From: Acidimicrobiia bacterium
Lineage (GTDB): Bacteria; Actinomycetota; Acidimicrobiia; IMCC26256; JACDBD01
DNA: 7,488 nucleotides
Assembly: GCA_031177445.1 (NCBI GenBank)
Contig: JAPSGP010000136.1
Coordinates: forward strand, 1-7,488
Reading direction: 5' to 3'
Each line of letters begins with the position of its first letter. The first letter of the stretch is position 1. The translations under genes were made by a program, and so were the position numbers. The notes under the pieces are model-generated. The model did not search any database, was not told where the DNA came from, and was given only the letters and a program-made list of their open reading frames with translations. Positions 6,608 to 7,488 of this stretch are shown here, in pieces.

Positions 6608-7180
6608 TCAGTCGCCGAAGCCGGGCACGCCCTGCTCCCGCTGCACGCCCAGTGCGTTCAGAGCGAACGCGACCATGTGGTAGTGCCCGACGAGCATCGG
6701 AACTTCGATGAGCTGCTTCTCGTCGTAGCGGGTCGCGAGCTGGGCCCAGGTCGCGTCGCTCAGGCACTGCTCGTCGTGGAGCTCGTCCGCCGCTTGGAGC
6801 AGTGTGACGTCGAATCGATCCCAGCCCGGCGCCTGCGGCCCCTCCTTCACTCGCTCGATCTCCTCGTCGGACAGCCCGGCTATCCGCCCGACGATCACGT
6901 GATGACCCCACTCGTACTCGGACCCGCAGCGCCACCCCGTCCGGAGGATCAACAGCTCGCGCTCGCGCGCCGGCAGCTTGCCCGCGAGCAGCTTCCCACC
7001 GAACGGCAGCCACCGGCGGAACAGCCCGGGATGGCGCACCAGCGTGGCGAAGATGTCGAGCGCCTGCCCGCCCACCGAATCGGCGAGCGATCCCGCACCG
7101 CCCAGCAGCTCACGCGCCTGCTCGTCTCGTTCGTCGGGCGGCAGCGGCTGGATGCGGGGCGACGCGGGGCGATGCACCAT
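6608..7180 (-). CDS. Carboxymuconolactone decarboxylase (AhpD-like) family protein
   Basis: All-helical CMD/AhpD-fold protein of 190 residues. The family includes gamma-carboxymuconolactone decarboxylase of protocatechuate breakdown and the AhpD peroxidase. The core signature is LPARERELLILRTGWRCGSE followed by YEWGHH (69-94) and AGLSDEEIERV (101-111), then a second helical part ending in PMLVGHYHMVAFALNALGV (161-179). Only C85 is present in the signature; the second Cys of the AhpD CxxC pair is replaced by E88, so thiol-disulfide peroxidase activity is unlikely. Acid-base catalysis or another role for the E88/H93/H94 cluster is possible. The protein is longer than minimal CMD proteins, with a 50-residue N-terminal helical extension seen in many actinobacterial members. 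It lies 9 bases downstream of the DUF389 gene and converges on the SnoaL gene (15 bases between stops). It has no clear Shine-Dalgarno. The reaction is not assignable. Confidence 0.88.
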   Translation of the reverse strand: MVHRPASPRIQPLPPDERDEQARELLGGAGSLADSVGGQALDIFATLVRHPGLFRRWLPFGGKLLAGKLPARERELLILRTGWRCGSEYEWGHHVIVGRIAGLSDEEIERVKEGPQAPGWDRFDVTLLQAADELHDEQCLSDATWAQLATRYDEKQLIEVPMLVGHYHMVAFALNALGVQREQGVPGFGD

Positions 7181-7192
7181 TGCGCCACGCTA
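7181..7192 (-). promoter_or_regulatory. Candidate -10 element giving a leaderless transcript of the CMD-family gene
   Basis: On the minus strand TAGCGT (7192-7187) fits TANNNT and is followed by exactly six bases before the ATG at 7180, so transcription would start on the A of the start codon. The first three bases are also the TAG stop of the upstream DUF389 gene. No Shine-Dalgarno is seen. I see no recognisable -35, and a read-through transcript from the DUF389 gene is equally possible. Confidence 0.3.
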
Positions 7193-7488
7193 CGCAGACG
7201 GACGAGTCGGGCGCCGGGCCGGCACATGCGGCACCCACCGGTCGTACACCGCGAGCGTCGCCAGTCCAGCGGCGAGCAGCGACACCAGATTGATCCCGAG
7301 CTGGATCGCGGCCCCGGCGAGGTCGCTCCAGTTTCCGGTCGAGGCATCGACGCCCATCGCGGCGGCGGCGGGAATCGTCGTCACCGACACGAGCACCCCC
7401 GCCAGCGCGGTCGCCTGCATGCGCGCCAGCGCGACCGTCCCGGCGATGCCGGCCGCGAACGCCACGACGGCCGAGTAACCGTTCGGCT
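7190..7488 (-). CDS. DUF389 family membrane protein, C-terminal part only (cut by window edge)
   Basis: The frame is open from the window edge to a TAG, giving 98 visible residues. It reads as the end of a DUF389 (TIGR00341-type) integral membrane protein, a family of unknown function. The diagnostic stretch is TTIPAAAAMGVDASTGNWSD, followed by LAGAAIQLGINLVSLLAAG. These match the loop-plus-helix block near the end of actinobacterial DUF389 domains. Three hydrophobic segments are visible: about residues 6-21, 25-45 and 56-80. The protein ends in a short basic tail (DRWVPHVPARRPTRPSA), probably cytoplasmic. A GTG at 7465 is in frame but lies inside a membrane helix, and the frame continues upstream (PNGYSAV), so this is not the real start. 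Most of the protein lies outside the window. The family call is from pattern recognition. Confidence 0.78.
   Translation of the reverse strand, partial: PNGYSAVVAFAAGIAGTVALARMQATALAGVLVSVTTIPAAAAMGVDASTGNWSDLAGAAIQLGINLVSLLAAGLATLAVYDRWVPHVPARRPTRPSA

Noticed and set aside
7190..7465. A complete 91-residue small membrane protein starting at GTG 7465
   Set aside because: The frame stays open to the window edge, the GTG lies within a hydrophobic helix, and the sequence matches the C-terminal block of the larger DUF389 family.

Overview
The window is GC-rich DNA (roughly 70% GC by eye). It carries a predicted F420-dependent luciferase-like oxidoreductase, a full-length bacterial Lhr helicase, and several genes that lack a Shine-Dalgarno sequence. 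Together these suggest an actinobacterium, possibly of the Acidimicrobiia type. That assignment is inferred from gene families and composition; no rRNA or other phylogenetic marker is present.

Layout: a 5'-truncated LLM-class F420-dependent oxidoreductase gene (1-987, +) converges on a very large gene for the ATP-dependent helicase Lhr (1014-5216, -), which takes up more than half of the window. Upstream of lhr is a 154-base non-coding gap (5217-5370). It holds a cluster of GTGGCCAC-type palindromes, a possible DNA-damage-type promoter and a weak hairpin. Next come a short-chain dehydrogenase/reductase (SDR, 5371-6141, -) and a divergently transcribed SnoaL/NTF2-like protein (6176-6592, +), with only 34 bases between them. 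A carboxymuconolactone decarboxylase (CMD)-family protein (6608-7180, -) converges on the SnoaL gene. The window ends in the C-terminal part of a DUF389 membrane protein (7190 to the edge, -), 9 bases upstream of the CMD-family gene. No non-coding stretch exceeds 300 bases, and I see no rRNA, tRNA, CRISPR array, transposase or phage gene.

How the genes fit together: lhr is a DNA-repair/nucleic-acid remodelling gene and stands apart from its neighbours. The LLM oxidoreductase, SDR, SnoaL-like and CMD-family genes are a mix commonly seen in actinobacterial accessory catabolism (for example of steroids, terpenoids or aromatics), but their substrates cannot be read from this window. The tight SDR/SnoaL divergent pair is the only strong hint of shared regulation.

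I see no clearly new multi-gene system. The best leads are non-coding: the palindrome cluster in front of lhr, and the promoter layout there, which could make lhr a leaderless, damage-inducible gene starting at a GTG three codons downstream of the obvious ATG.
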